Under the pieces are notes generated by a model that was not told the origin of the DNA, made no database searches, and saw only the letters and a list, made by a program, of their open reading frames with translations. Source: an uncultured Oscillospiraceae bacterium (GTDB lineage: Bacteria; Bacillota; Clostridia; Oscillospirales; Oscillospiraceae). From it: DNA of 15,677 nt. Location of the stretch: assembly GCA_944385595.1 (NCBI GenBank), contig CALWXY010000061.1:1-15677 (forward strand), given 5' to 3'. Every line of letters begins with the position of its first letter. Position 1 is the stretch's first letter. Below, piece by piece: positions 1 through 6,770 of this stretch. The translations under genes and the position numbers were made by a program.

Positions 1-2
1 GG

Positions 3-461
3 CGCGACAGGCAGTTCCGCTACAACATGCACGAGCTGTTCCGCCTCCAGTCGGTCTACTGGGGCGTCATCCGCCGCAGCCTGCACGAGCCTGTCGACCC
101 CGCGCTCTTCAGCGAGCTGCTCTCTGAGTTCCACATGGTCTACCACGAGGCCTGGCTCTACACCTCCGATATGGACGACGGCGACAGCAGCCGCACCATG
201 CTCCTGCGCCTCTGGCGCATGTTCTCCGAGCTGGAGCAGACCGAGTGCCTCATTCAGATGAACGCCATCCCGCCCGAGAGCCGCGGCGAGCTGGAGCACC
301 TCGCCGAGAGCCTTGAGAAGCTGATTTATCCCCCGCGCGGCTCGCTCGAGGGGCTTGACGCCGAGGCCTTCGGCCACACAGACCTCAACTATGTGCTCAC
401 GCACTACCTCAAAAACGCCAAAGAGCTCATGGGCGCCGCCCGTGTGCCGGAAAGGATCTGA
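3..461 (+). CDS. Hypothetical protein, probably 5'-truncated by the window edge
   Basis: I do not recognise this gene. The reading frame is open from the first bases of the window, and the residues before the first ATG (position 27), RDRQFRYN, look like ordinary protein. No clear ribosome binding site precedes that ATG, so the gene probably begins outside the window. The visible part, about 150 residues, is acidic, rich in Leu and Glu, and looks mostly helical (for example the stretch around SELLSEF and the later ELEHLAESLEKL). No signal peptide, membrane segment or known motif is visible. It ends two bases before the start of the ZIP transporter gene, and its last codons contain that gene's ribosome binding site, so the two are almost certainly co-transcribed. 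No function is proposed. Confidence 0.6.
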   Translation, partial: RDRQFRYNMHELFRLQSVYWGVIRRSLHEPVDPALFSELLSEFHMVYHEAWLYTSDMDDGDSSRTMLLRLWRMFSELEQTECLIQMNAIPPESRGELEHLAESLEKLIYPPRGSLEGLDAEAFGHTDLNYVLTHYLKNAKELMGAARVPERI

Positions 462-463
462 CC

Positions 464-1213
464 TTGCAACTCGTCATACTCACCGCCCTCGGAGTCGGCG
501 GCGCCACCATGCTCGGCGCCGTGCTCGGCTTTGTATTCAAAAACATACCCCACAAGTGGAACGACGGCCTCCTGGGCTTCGCCGCCGGGGTCATGCTCTG
601 CGCCGCCGTCATCGGCCTCATCCTCCCCGCCTGCGAGATGCTGCCCGGCCACAAAATCTGGCTTGTTGGTCTCGGCATACTCGCCGGAGCGCTGTTTCTC
701 GACCTCATGGACCTCGCCGTGCCGCATCTGCACAAGCTCTCCGGGCTCGACCCCGAGCACCCGGACGGCGGCGGCGCCGACAAGGTTCTGCTGTTCGTGC
801 TGGCCATCGCCATACACAACCTGCCCGAGGGGCTGGCCGCGGGCGTGGCCTTCGGCGGCGGCGACACCGGCGGCGCGCTGTCCGTCGCCGTGGGCATAGC
901 GCTGCAGAACATCCCGGAGGGCATGGTCATCATCTCGCCCATGCTGCTCGCCGGGATAAAGCCCGCGAGGACGCTGTTCATCGCGCTCTGCACCGGCTTC
1001 GTCGAGGTGGCGGGCACCTTCATCGGCTACTTCGCCGCCTCAATCGCAGCGGGCATACTCCCATTTGCCCTCGCATTCGCGGGCGGCACCATGCTCTACG
1101 TCGTGCTCGACGAGATGGTGCCGGAGACGCACAGCCACGGCTATGAGAAGCTCGCGAGCTTCTCGATGATAGGCGGATTTTTCCTGATGATAGTCATGGA
1201 CACGATAATATAA
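464..1213 (+). CDS. ZIP-family divalent metal transporter (ZupT-like)
   Basis: This is an integral membrane importer of divalent metals, most often zinc and sometimes iron, manganese or others. The 249-residue product has about eight hydrophobic segments and the two signature metal-site helices of the ZIP family: HNLPEG (H118, N119, E122) in the fourth segment and QNIPEG (Q148, N149, E152) in the fifth. A further acidic motif, LDEMVPETHSHG, lies near residues 215-226. The short histidine-containing loop around residues 88-100 (HLHKLSGLDPEH) fits the variable cytosolic loop of the family. The start is TTG at 464, chosen because GAAAGGA sits eight bases upstream and because the signature helices then fall at normal positions. 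Metal specificity cannot be read from the sequence. A link to nickel supply for the downstream urease is possible but unsupported. Confidence 0.9.
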   Translation: MQLVILTALGVGGATMLGAVLGFVFKNIPHKWNDGLLGFAAGVMLCAAVIGLILPACEMLPGHKIWLVGLGILAGALFLDLMDLAVPHLHKLSGLDPEHPDGGGADKVLLFVLAIAIHNLPEGLAAGVAFGGGDTGGALSVAVGIALQNIPEGMVIISPMLLAGIKPARTLFIALCTGFVEVAGTFIGYFAASIAAGILPFALAFAGGTMLYVVLDEMVPETHSHGYEKLASFSMIGGFFLMIVMDTII

Positions 1214-1216
1214 CTC

Positions 1217-1240
1217 TCTGAAAAGGCGCGCCTTTTCAGA
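1217..1240. repeat. Perfect 24-bp palindrome after the ZIP gene
   Basis: The sequence is its own reverse complement over 24 bases, with a GGCGCGCC core flanked by AAAA and TTTT and closed by TCTG/CAGA. It starts four bases after the TAA of the ZIP gene. It may be a terminator working in both directions or the first unit of the hairpin cluster that follows. Confidence 0.7.
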
Positions 1241-1268
1241 CAGAAGGGACTGCACTCCGCTTCGCGCA

Positions 1269-1295
1269 GATTTTGCCGCCCCAGGCGGCAAAATC
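1269..1295. repeat. Hairpin with 12-bp perfect arms and 3-base loop
   Basis: The left arm GATTTTGCCGCC (1269-1280) and its exact reverse complement (1284-1295) enclose the loop CCA. The GC-rich core with A and T tracts at the base resembles a bidirectional terminator, but it lies well beyond the likely end of the ZIP transcript and is one of several such hairpins in a row. Confidence 0.75.
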
Positions 1296-1316
1296 CACGC
1301 GCGCTCCATGAGAAGA

Positions 1317-1347
1317 GTTTTTCCGCCGTGCATGCCGCCGGAAAAAC
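1317..1347. repeat. Imperfect hairpin in the intergenic cluster
   Basis: The arms GTTTTTCC (1317-1324) and GGAAAAAC (1340-1347) are exact complements. The stem continues inward with G-C, a C/C mismatch, C-G and G-C pairs around the loop TGCATGC. Like its neighbours it has a GC-rich top and an A/T base. Confidence 0.55.
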
Positions 1348-1359
1348 GATTAAATCTTA

Positions 1360-1379
1360 TTTGCGCCTGCGGGCGCAAA
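1360..1379. repeat. Hairpin with 8-bp perfect arms
   Basis: TTTGCGCC (1360-1367) and GGCGCAAA (1372-1379) enclose a TGCG loop. It has the same design as the adjacent hairpins. Confidence 0.6.
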
Positions 1380-1408
1380 CTCTGCGAGGCTATAAATACA
1401 AATTTGTT

Positions 1409-1433
1409 GCTCCGGCGTGCGCCGGAGCTTTTT
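1409..1433 (+). terminator. Rho-independent terminator
   Basis: GCTCCGGC (1409-1416) pairs with GCCGGAGC (1421-1428) around a GTGC loop and is followed by TTTTT. It ends five bases before the -35 box of the padR-type gene and so insulates that promoter from upstream reading. The same GCTCCGGC/GCCGGAGC-TTTTT stem is used in the terminator at 4402-4431. Confidence 0.85.
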
Positions 1434-1438
1434 CTGTG

Positions 1439-1467
1439 TTGACATGCCTCGAAACTCTAGGTATAAT
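1439..1467 (+). promoter_or_regulatory. Consensus sigma-A promoter of the padR operon
   Basis: TTGACA (1439-1444) is separated by exactly 17 bases from TATAAT (1462-1467), a full consensus match. Such a strong promoter fits a gene set that is normally held down by its own repressor. Confidence 0.9.
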
Positions 1468-1487
1468 ATACCTGGAAAGTCTAGGTA
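1452..1487 (+). promoter_or_regulatory. Probable PadR operator over the -10 box
   Basis: AGGTATA (1459-1465) and TATACCT (1467-1473) form a 7-bp inverted repeat around one base, covering the -10 box. With one mismatch the symmetry extends outward to 1457-1475. A direct repeat, AAActCTAGGTA (1452-1463) and AAAgtCTAGGTA (1476-1487), sits 24 bases apart and brackets the transcription start. PadR-type proteins usually repress their own operon from sites like this. Binding is inferred. Confidence 0.6.
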
Positions 1488-1500
1488 AGGAGGTGCGGAC

Positions 1501-1830
1501 ATGGCGCAGGCAATGGAGCACACGCGGCTGCTCGTGCTCTCGCTTCTGAGCGTGCGGGACATGTACGGCTATGAGATGATAGCCGAGCTTGAGCGCCGCT
1601 TTGACAAGACCTTTTCCATGAAAGAGGGCACGCTCTACCCGGTGCTGCGCGCGCTTGAAAACTCCGGGGCGCTGAAATCCTATCAGCAGGAGACGCCCGC
1701 CGGCCGGGTGCGGAAATACTACAGGCTCACGAAAAAAGGCGCTGCCCTGCTCAGCGAGGAGACGCGGCTGTGGCGCGAATACGAAAAGGCCATCAACTCC
1801 GTCGTCACGCCGCTGGCGGAGCCGGTCTGA
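1501..1830 (+). CDS. PadR-family transcriptional regulator
   Basis: This is a small winged-helix DNA-binding protein of 109 residues, the usual size for the short PadR group. Visible hallmarks are LLSVRDMYGYEMIAEL (first helices), KEGTLYPVLRALE (recognition region) and GRVRKYYRLTKKG (the wing), followed by a C-terminal helix used for dimerisation. Proteins of this type usually repress their own operon and release DNA on sensing a small molecule or membrane stress. The start is ATG at 1501 with AAGGAGGT six bases upstream. The gene has its own consensus promoter with a palindrome over the -10 box, and is followed ten bases later by a HAAS-domain membrane protein. That pairing is very common in Firmicutes. 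Confidence 0.93.
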   Translation: MAQAMEHTRLLVLSLLSVRDMYGYEMIAELERRFDKTFSMKEGTLYPVLRALENSGALKSYQQETPAGRVRKYYRLTKKGAALLSEETRLWREYEKAINSVVTPLAEPV

Positions 1831-1840
1831 GGGCGCCGCC

Positions 1841-2572
1841 ATGGACATTTTCGCCGAATTCTGCGCCGAGGTGTGCAAAAACGCGCCCCGCACCACATAC
1901 GGTGAGGAACGCGACCTGAAAGCCGAGCTCGGCGCGCACCTCGAAGACCACTTCGAGGCGCTCACGCTGCGCGGCGTGCCGGAGGACGAGGCGGCGCTGC
2001 GCGCCGTGCGCGAGATGGGCGACCCCGTCGAGATTGGCAGGGCGATAAACGCCGAGCTGTCGGCGTTCTGGCTGCACGTCGGCATCGCAGCGAAGTTTCT
2101 CACAGTCCTTCTCATCTTCGCCGCCATAACGCCTCTGCTCACCAAGCTCGAGCCTGCGTACCACAATATCGAGGCCCGGCTGTCGCCTAACTATGACGAC
2201 CAGTATAATATCCACGAAACGGTGGATTTTCCATGCGACCTGTTCCTCGACGTGTACGGCGGCACCGTGCGCGTCTACGGCTACAGGCTCTACAGGGCGA
2301 ACGAATACTCAGCCCTGCAGCTCGAATGTGTCGCCTACGCGGACAATCCGTTCCGCGCCTCGCCCGGGAATGAATTTGCCTTCAGCTTCAGCGTATCCGA
2401 ATCGGCGTTACCCGGCGTCGGCGCCAAGATGCCGTACAGCGACTCCGGCGCCACATATCTCTGCCCTATCTTCCTGTTCTACAGCGACCCGGAGCGGGTG
2501 AATGTAGTATTCGAGCACTACGGGGTACACCATGAGTTTGAGCTTGAGCTGGATTGGAGTGATGTGCCGTGA
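1841..2572 (+). CDS. HAAS (DUF1700-like) domain membrane protein
   Basis: The 243-residue product begins with a helical segment (about residues 18-72) of the type found as the HAAS or permease-prefix domain. It contains the telltale pattern ERDLKAELGAHLEDHFEAL, then GVPEDEAALRAVREMGDP. One membrane helix follows (about 80-100), then a likely extracellular domain of about 140 residues that I do not recognise. Proteins with this domain are usually encoded next to a PadR regulator, as here, and are thought to signal with it. The start ATG at 1841 has only a weak TGAGGG ribosome binding site, so coupling to padR translation is likely. Its stop overlaps the next start by four bases (GTGA). The role of the outer domain is unknown. 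Confidence 0.75.
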   Translation: MDIFAEFCAEVCKNAPRTTYGEERDLKAELGAHLEDHFEALTLRGVPEDEAALRAVREMGDPVEIGRAINAELSAFWLHVGIAAKFLTVLLIFAAITPLLTKLEPAYHNIEARLSPNYDDQYNIHETVDFPCDLFLDVYGGTVRVYGYRLYRANEYSALQLECVAYADNPFRASPGNEFAFSFSVSESALPGVGAKMPYSDSGATYLCPIFLFYSDPERVNVVFEHYGVHHEFELELDWSDVP

Positions 2573-3231
2573 AAAGCAGAAAGCGCCGCGCTATACGCAG
2601 CATAGTCATACTGCTTATCGTGTTCGCCGCCATCAGCCTCACCGGCCTGTACCGCCTCCTGCCGCGGCTGGCGCTGCGCGAGGCCGAGTTCGTGTACGCA
2701 GCCGGGCGCACCGAGGTCATACACACGCTGAATATCGACCTGTTTAACCGCGGCTATCTGAGCGTCAACGACGACGTCGTGATGTTCACGCAGGTCAGCT
2801 TCACCCCTCTGCGCGGCTGGGTGCAGAACGGCAGTTCTACGTTCTCGCCCGATTCCGGCGACGCGGTGACCGCCTCCGGCTGGCACTTGCGGGACGGGGA
2901 GCTGCACCGGCGCTGGGTCTTCGGCTGCGCCGACCTGCCGGACGGCGCCGGGCTGACCCTGCACATCTGCGAAGACTACGACAGCTCCGTCTCCATACCG
3001 GTGCCGGGCAGCGACTTCATAGAGTCTGGCGGGCGGCGCTACTTCTTCACCGAGGTGTGCGCCGCGCTCGATGAGCCCACGCTGCAGCACATCTTCATAT
3101 CCGCCGAGAGCGCCGACGGCGAGGTCATCGACATCTCGAATTCCTACGACCCGATCGGATACTGCGCGAGAGAGCGCGAGAGCTGCGGCGTGGCCGACAC
3201 CTGCTATCTCCTCGGCTACTCGGCAAAATGA
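2569..3231 (+). CDS. Membrane-anchored protein of unknown function
   Basis: The product is 220 residues long with a basic start (KSRKRRAIRS), one membrane segment at about residues 9-30, and a soluble, probably extracytoplasmic domain rich in beta-strand-like stretches and aromatic residues. I see no catalytic motif. Three cysteines cluster near the C-terminus (YCARERESC, then DTC). The start is GTG at 2569, overlapping the previous stop by four bases, which indicates translational coupling. It is the third gene of the PadR operon and may act with the HAAS protein at the membrane, since both have a single helix and an outer domain. The operon ends at the terminator that starts at its stop codon. 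Confidence 0.7.
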   Translation: MKSRKRRAIRSIVILLIVFAAISLTGLYRLLPRLALREAEFVYAAGRTEVIHTLNIDLFNRGYLSVNDDVVMFTQVSFTPLRGWVQNGSSTFSPDSGDAVTASGWHLRDGELHRRWVFGCADLPDGAGLTLHICEDYDSSVSIPVPGSDFIESGGRRYFFTEVCAALDEPTLQHIFISAESADGEVIDISNSYDPIGYCARERESCGVADTCYLLGYSAK

Positions 3232-3272
3232 TAATAAGTCCGGGCGCGGAAATCCGCGCCCGGACTTATTAT
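3231..3272. terminator. Bidirectional terminator between converging genes
   Basis: Two perfect 20-bp arms (3231-3250 and 3253-3272) are separated by two bases, with a core of GTCCGGGCGCGGA. The stem includes the last base of the plus-strand stop codon and all of the TAA stop of the minus-strand gene. A/T-rich ends on both sides allow it to stop transcription in either direction. Confidence 0.9.
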
Positions 3273-3907
3273 TGCAGTATCCATCTCTGCCCGTCCGGCA
3301 GCTCCCACAGCGCGCCGGTGATGACTTCCAGCACCTCGCCGCTTGGGAACGAGCGTATCACGACCTCGTCGGTGTATTCCCGCTCCTCTGTCCAGCTGGT
3401 GAAATACAGCCTGTCGCCGTCGCGGCTGCAAAAGGTCTCACGTGGGCCGATTTTAAACTCGCATTTCTCCGGCCAAATCATCTGGAATATGTCGTCGGAG
3501 CCCTGGCGGATAAGCATAAGCGGGGACTTTTGCAGCATCAGATTGCAGCAGTCCCTCGTCTCGCTCAGGGGCAGTTCGACAAGCAGGCTCGCCCGCTCCG
3601 CGTCGGCGTCGCATCGGAAAATGCGTATCGCGGATTTGGGGAAATCGACCATAAGTATATGCAGAGCACCATCGAAGAACTCCGGCTGGCCGAAGTACTG
3701 CCCGGCCTCCGCCCGCAGCGGCTCGGCTATGCGCCCGTCCGGGTAGTGGATGAACAGCAGCCGGTTGCTTCTGACCGGGCGCCCACTCTCAAACAGCTCC
3801 TGCGCCTCGTACAAATCCCCGCTCGCGTAGTCGCAGCACCAATACCAGCCGCCGCTGCCCGGCAGCTCGGTGAGATTTCCGATTCCATCGGTTTTAATAA
3901 TTTTCAT
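3269..3907 (-). CDS. Hypothetical protein, 212 residues
   Basis: I do not recognise this protein. The predicted product starts MKIIKTDG and has no signal peptide or membrane helix, so it is probably cytosolic. Its alternating short hydrophobic stretches and turns (for example LLFIHYPDG, RIFRCDADAE, RLYFTSWTEE) suggest an all-beta fold, possibly propeller-like, but this is only an impression. The start at 3907 was chosen over an upstream ATG at 3946 because GGGAGG lies eight bases before it. The gene overlaps the end of the upstream minus-strand gene by 14 bases, so the two form one transcription unit. Its stop codon lies inside the shared terminator. Confidence 0.7.
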   Translation of the reverse strand: MKIIKTDGIGNLTELPGSGGWYWCCDYASGDLYEAQELFESGRPVRSNRLLFIHYPDGRIAEPLRAEAGQYFGQPEFFDGALHILMVDFPKSAIRIFRCDADAERASLLVELPLSETRDCCNLMLQKSPLMLIRQGSDDIFQMIWPEKCEFKIGPRETFCSRDGDRLYFTSWTEEREYTDEVVIRSFPSGEVLEVITGALWELPDGQRWILQ

Positions 3908-4292
3908 CGGCGTTGCCTCCCGGTATCCATTCGCGCCACTCGGCATCTTTGAGTGTCAATATTGTGTGCTGGGGGTATCTCGCATGTATCTCATTGAGGC
4001 AGATATCCTCCCAGCAGCCGGCGCCGTCGCCTGAGACCTTGAAGTCCGGCCCGCCCCAGGCAGACGCCTTATATCCGTTATCTATTCTCCCGCATATCTC
4101 ACATCGTCCGCTCCACTCAAAGCTGTCGCCGCCCCAGTGGAGTATGATTTTTTCGTATACATGCTTATGCTTAGAGCGCCTCCGGCTATTGGATGTGGAG
4201 GCTGTCTTCGATTTCTTGCGGTATGCGGGAATCTCATCAAAGTCCCGCTCACGGCGTTCGTCTTTGTAGAGGTGTGTTTTCTCAGGTATCAT
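3894..4292 (-). CDS. Hypothetical protein with a basic linker and paired cysteines
   Basis: The product is 132 residues and unrecognised. The start is ATG at 4292 with AAGGAG six bases upstream, a very good site, although the frame stays open much further. Residues 1-45 are highly charged and low in complexity (RKKSKTASTS, then SRRRSKHKH), like a flexible nucleic-acid-binding tail or linker. The rest is a compact, Trp- and Gly-rich domain with CEIC (C64, C67) and a second pair at C93 and C98, which could bind zinc. No secretion signal is visible. It is the first gene of a two-gene minus-strand unit with the 212-residue protein. No clear promoter could be picked out in the 109 bases between it and the next terminator. 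Confidence 0.7.
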   Translation of the reverse strand: MIPEKTHLYKDERRERDFDEIPAYRKKSKTASTSNSRRRSKHKHVYEKIILHWGGDSFEWSGRCEICGRIDNGYKASAWGGPDFKVSGDGAGCWEDICLNEIHARYPQHTILTLKDAEWREWIPGGNADENY

Positions 4293-4401
4293 CTGCGGCT
4301 CCTTCCCTCGCGAAATTACCGGCGTTTGCATAGAGCATAGCATAAAAATATGAACGTTTCTGTTGAGTTGTTTTAAGAAACATGGAACAGTTCGGGCAAA
4401 G

Positions 4402-4431
4402 AAAAAGCTCCGGCCGCGGCCGGAGCTTTTT
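4402..4431. terminator. Terminator of the yhcH-type gene
   Basis: A perfect 30-bp palindrome runs from AAAAAGCTCCGGCC to its reverse complement ending in TTTTT. It lies ten bases beyond the stop codon of the minus-strand gene ending at 4442. The A and T tracts on both sides make it usable in both directions. Confidence 0.88.
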
Positions 4432-4441
4432 GCGCTGTCAT

Positions 4442-4903
4442 TTATTTCGCGTGGATTTTCACTATCGCCTTGACCACCGGCACAGGCTCCTCGCCGATGC
4501 GAAGCTCCGGCATGTGGACGTCGTCCGTCAGGGCCATGGCGAACATGCCCTGCTTCAGCACGACGTGGCTGGAGATATCCTCGAAATACACGCAGTCGTC
4601 GCTGAGATTGTCGCCGCAGCGGACCAGCTCGTCGTCGTAGGTCGCGTAGCCGAAGTACTCGCGGCCGCTCACGATATACTGCAGATCTATGCAGTTCTCG
4701 TGCTTCTCGAGCTTGCAGTCCTCGTGCGGGCGGGAGTCGTATCTCTTGACCTTGAACGGGGTCTCCACGCCGTCGATGACGGTGGAATACACGCCCGCGG
4801 GCATATTGGTGAAATCGGTATTCTGAAGAAATTTGAATGCGTCCTCGAATTTTTTGCCCATGCCGTAGTACAGGTGGGCGTTTGAGAGCTTGTCGAAAAT
4901 CAT
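4442..4903 (-). CDS. YhcH/YjgK/YiaL family protein (DUF386)
   Basis: The product is 153 residues, the normal family length, and starts with the typical MIFDKLSNAHLYYGMG. Family features are the central EKHENCIDLQYIVSGRE (about residues 66-82) and the C-terminal MALTDDVHMPELRIG with VVKAIVKIHAK. The conserved His, Glu and Asp residues there line a cupin-like pocket that binds metal. Characterised relatives act on sugar acids, for instance as an anomerase in N-acetylneuraminate use, but substrates vary and no sugar genes are adjacent. The start at 4903 is preferred because GGAGGG lies seven bases upstream; a GTG five codons earlier would overlap that site. The gene diverges from pucR across a 138-base intergenic region and is controlled by its own promoter. 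Confidence 0.9.
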   Translation of the reverse strand: MIFDKLSNAHLYYGMGKKFEDAFKFLQNTDFTNMPAGVYSTVIDGVETPFKVKRYDSRPHEDCKLEKHENCIDLQYIVSGREYFGYATYDDELVRCGDNLSDDCVYFEDISSHVVLKQGMFAMALTDDVHMPELRIGEEPVPVVKAIVKIHAK

Positions 4904-4936
4904 TGCGCGTCCCTCCACTAAAATTTATGCGATTTG

Positions 4937-4965
4937 ATACTAGCATGTTTTGTCCAAAACGTCAA
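4937..4965 (-). promoter_or_regulatory. Promoter of the yhcH-type gene with an internal palindrome
   Basis: On the minus strand TTGACG (4960-4965) is followed after 17 bases by TAGTAT (4937-4942). The spacer holds the palindrome GTTTTG-TC-CAAAAC (4947-4960), placed where a bound repressor would block RNA polymerase. The regulator is unknown. The divergent pucR product is one candidate. Confidence 0.7.
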
Positions 4966-4983
4966 TCACATTCCGTTCAAGAT

Positions 4984-5012
4984 TTGACAAAGCCGTCAAA
5001 AGGCAATATAAT
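4984..5012 (+). promoter_or_regulatory. Consensus sigma-A promoter of pucR
   Basis: TTGACA (4984-4989) and TATAAT (5007-5012) are separated by exactly 17 bases, a perfect match. The predicted transcript starts near 5019, giving a short leader with GGAGG at 5032-5036. Confidence 0.9.
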
Positions 5013-5041
5013 TTCTGGTAATAATACATTTGGAGGCGGCT

Positions 5042-6751
5042 ATGGGATTCACGATAAAAGCACTGCTCTCAATGTCCGAGCTGCCGGACCTCAAGCTCGT
5101 GTCCGGCGCAAAATCCGTAAACAACCTCATACGCAACGCCTGCGTCGTCGACTGTCCAGACGCCTTCGACTGGATGCAGCCCGGCGACCTCATCCTCACC
5201 TCCGGCTACATTCTCCAGGACGACCCCCAGCTCCAGCGCAGATTCGTCCGTGAGCTCTCCGAGACCGCCTGCGCCGGTATCGGCGTCAAGGTTCCCAAAT
5301 ACTGGGACGCCGTACCCGACGTCATGATTGAGGAGTCCAACCGCCGCTCCCTCCCCATATTCACCATCCCCCTGCACAACACTCTCAATGAAATTCAGAC
5401 CATAGTTTTTAACAACGTAAACACCGCCCAGGACACGCTGCTGCAAAAATATTTCAAAATCCACAACCGCCTAATGGCCTGCTCCCTCTCCGAGCAGACC
5501 CTCGACAGCATAGTCCAGTGTACCGTCGAGCTGATAAACAACCCCCTCATAGTCGTGAACAGCCACTGGAACCTGCTCGCCTACGCCGACCACAAGGACA
5601 ACAAGATCCCCCTCTCCAAGGTCTTCACCCTCGCTAAAAACAAGCCCGTCTTCGACAAGAGCTTTCTCGACTCCATCCCAAAGGACATCGAGGATTTCAA
5701 AAAGGCCGTCAAGCGCACCTGCATCACGCCCTACGGCCCCGTCATCTGCCGCATACACCCCGTCAGGGCCGACACCACCGTCTACGGCTACCTCATCGCG
5801 TGGGAGTCCGTGCGAAAGCTCCGCAGCGTCGAGTGCATGGGCCTTGAGCAGGCCGCCATCATCATTGCCCTCGAGCGCATCAAAACCATGCGCGTCGAGG
5901 AGAGCCGCCGCATCATGCGGCAGGACTTCTTCACCGACCTGCTCGAGGGGCGCATCGAGTCCACCGCCTCGGCCTACAGCCTCGCCGAGATGAACGGCCT
6001 CTCCGCCGGCAGGCACTACGTCTGCGCCGTCATCCGAACCAACAAGTTCGGCGACAAGAGCAGTCAGGCCTCCCGCTTCGACATAATGGGACTCGACCGG
6101 CTCCAGCGCAAGCTTGTGAAAATGTGCGAGGACTATTTCAAATTCAGCCGCGTCGGCGCCTGCGTCTTCTCGCGCAGCAACAACATCATAGCCCTCGTCC
6201 AGCTCGACGACGCCGACGAGCTGTCAAACCTCGAGCCGCAGTATCAGGATCTGTTCCACGGGCTATACAACACCCTCGCCGGCGCGCCGGACAGGCCGGA
6301 GATTGTCATAGGCGTCGGCTGCGGCTGCGCCGACATCATCGACCTCAAAAAGAGCTTCGTAGAGGCGCAGGAGGCCATACGCCTCTCCGGACTCACCGCC
6401 AACCCCGAGAGCGTCAACTGGTTCGAGAAGCTGATGGTCTACAACTTCCTCGGCTCCGGCGTGCCTAAGGATGTCCTCCGCGAGTTCTATGAGTCGTCCG
6501 TCGGCCCGCTCGCCGAGTTCGACCGCGAGAACAACACGAATCTGCTCGAGACGCTCGAGGTCTACCTCCTCGAAAACCGCAGCATCAGCGCCGCCGCCCA
6601 GCGCCTTTATATACACCGCAACACCATGAACTACCGCATAAACAAGATTAAGCAGCTGCTGAACACCGACCTTGACGACTCCGAGAACCTGCTCAAGCTC
6701 CAAATAGGCATAAGGATAATGCGTATATTGAGCAGCCTCGGCAAGGGCTGA
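5042..6751 (+). CDS. pucR: PucR-family transcriptional regulator
   Basis: This 569-residue regulator has the standard PucR layout. An N-terminal ligand domain (about 8-125) contains the family pattern AFDWMQPGDLILTSGY. A middle region (about 290-440) is of the CdaR/GGDEF-like type. The C-terminal PucR-type helix-turn-helix (about 500-565) carries SISAAAQRLYIHRNTMNYRI. The best-known member activates purine-degradation genes in Bacillus subtilis, and others control urea, nucleobase or gamma-aminobutyrate use. The start ATG at 5042 has GGAGG five bases upstream, whereas the TTG at 5030 would overlap that site. The gene lies directly upstream of urease genes and a nucleobase transporter, so it probably senses a catabolic intermediate and controls this cluster. 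The symbol reflects the family; orthology to B. subtilis PucR is not shown. Confidence 0.9.
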   Translation: MGFTIKALLSMSELPDLKLVSGAKSVNNLIRNACVVDCPDAFDWMQPGDLILTSGYILQDDPQLQRRFVRELSETACAGIGVKVPKYWDAVPDVMIEESNRRSLPIFTIPLHNTLNEIQTIVFNNVNTAQDTLLQKYFKIHNRLMACSLSEQTLDSIVQCTVELINNPLIVVNSHWNLLAYADHKDNKIPLSKVFTLAKNKPVFDKSFLDSIPKDIEDFKKAVKRTCITPYGPVICRIHPVRADTTVYGYLIAWESVRKLRSVECMGLEQAAIIIALERIKTMRVEESRRIMRQDFFTDLLEGRIESTASAYSLAEMNGLSAGRHYVCAVIRTNKFGDKSSQASRFDIMGLDRLQRKLVKMCEDYFKFSRVGACVFSRSNNIIALVQLDDADELSNLEPQYQDLFHGLYNTLAGAPDRPEIVIGVGCGCADIIDLKKSFVEAQEAIRLSGLTANPESVNWFEKLMVYNFLGSGVPKDVLREFYESSVGPLAEFDRENNTNLLETLEVYLLENRSISAAAQRLYIHRNTMNYRINKIKQLLNTDLDDSENLLKLQIGIRIMRILSSLGKG

Positions 6752-6770
6752 GCAGGGTTGGTTTATATAT

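Noticed and set aside
355..1146. Open frame of 263 codons overlapping the ZIP gene
   Set aside because: It is an Arg/His/Pro-rich shadow of the transporter gene with no ribosome binding site.
464..1213. ZIP transporter as the dedicated nickel supplier for urease
   Set aside because: It is about 6 kb away, in a different transcription unit with unrelated genes between. The family usually prefers zinc, so no link can be supported.
3071..3952. Plus-strand open frame of 293 codons between the PadR operon and the minus-strand unit
   Set aside because: It would run through the terminator at 3231-3272 and opposite a better-supported minus-strand gene, has low-complexity ends and lacks a ribosome binding site.
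3894..4946. Long open frame of 350 codons on the minus strand
   Set aside because: Only the last 132 codons, from the ATG at 4292 with AAGGAG, look like protein. The upstream part runs out of frame through the yhcH-type gene and the terminator and is Arg-rich shadow sequence.
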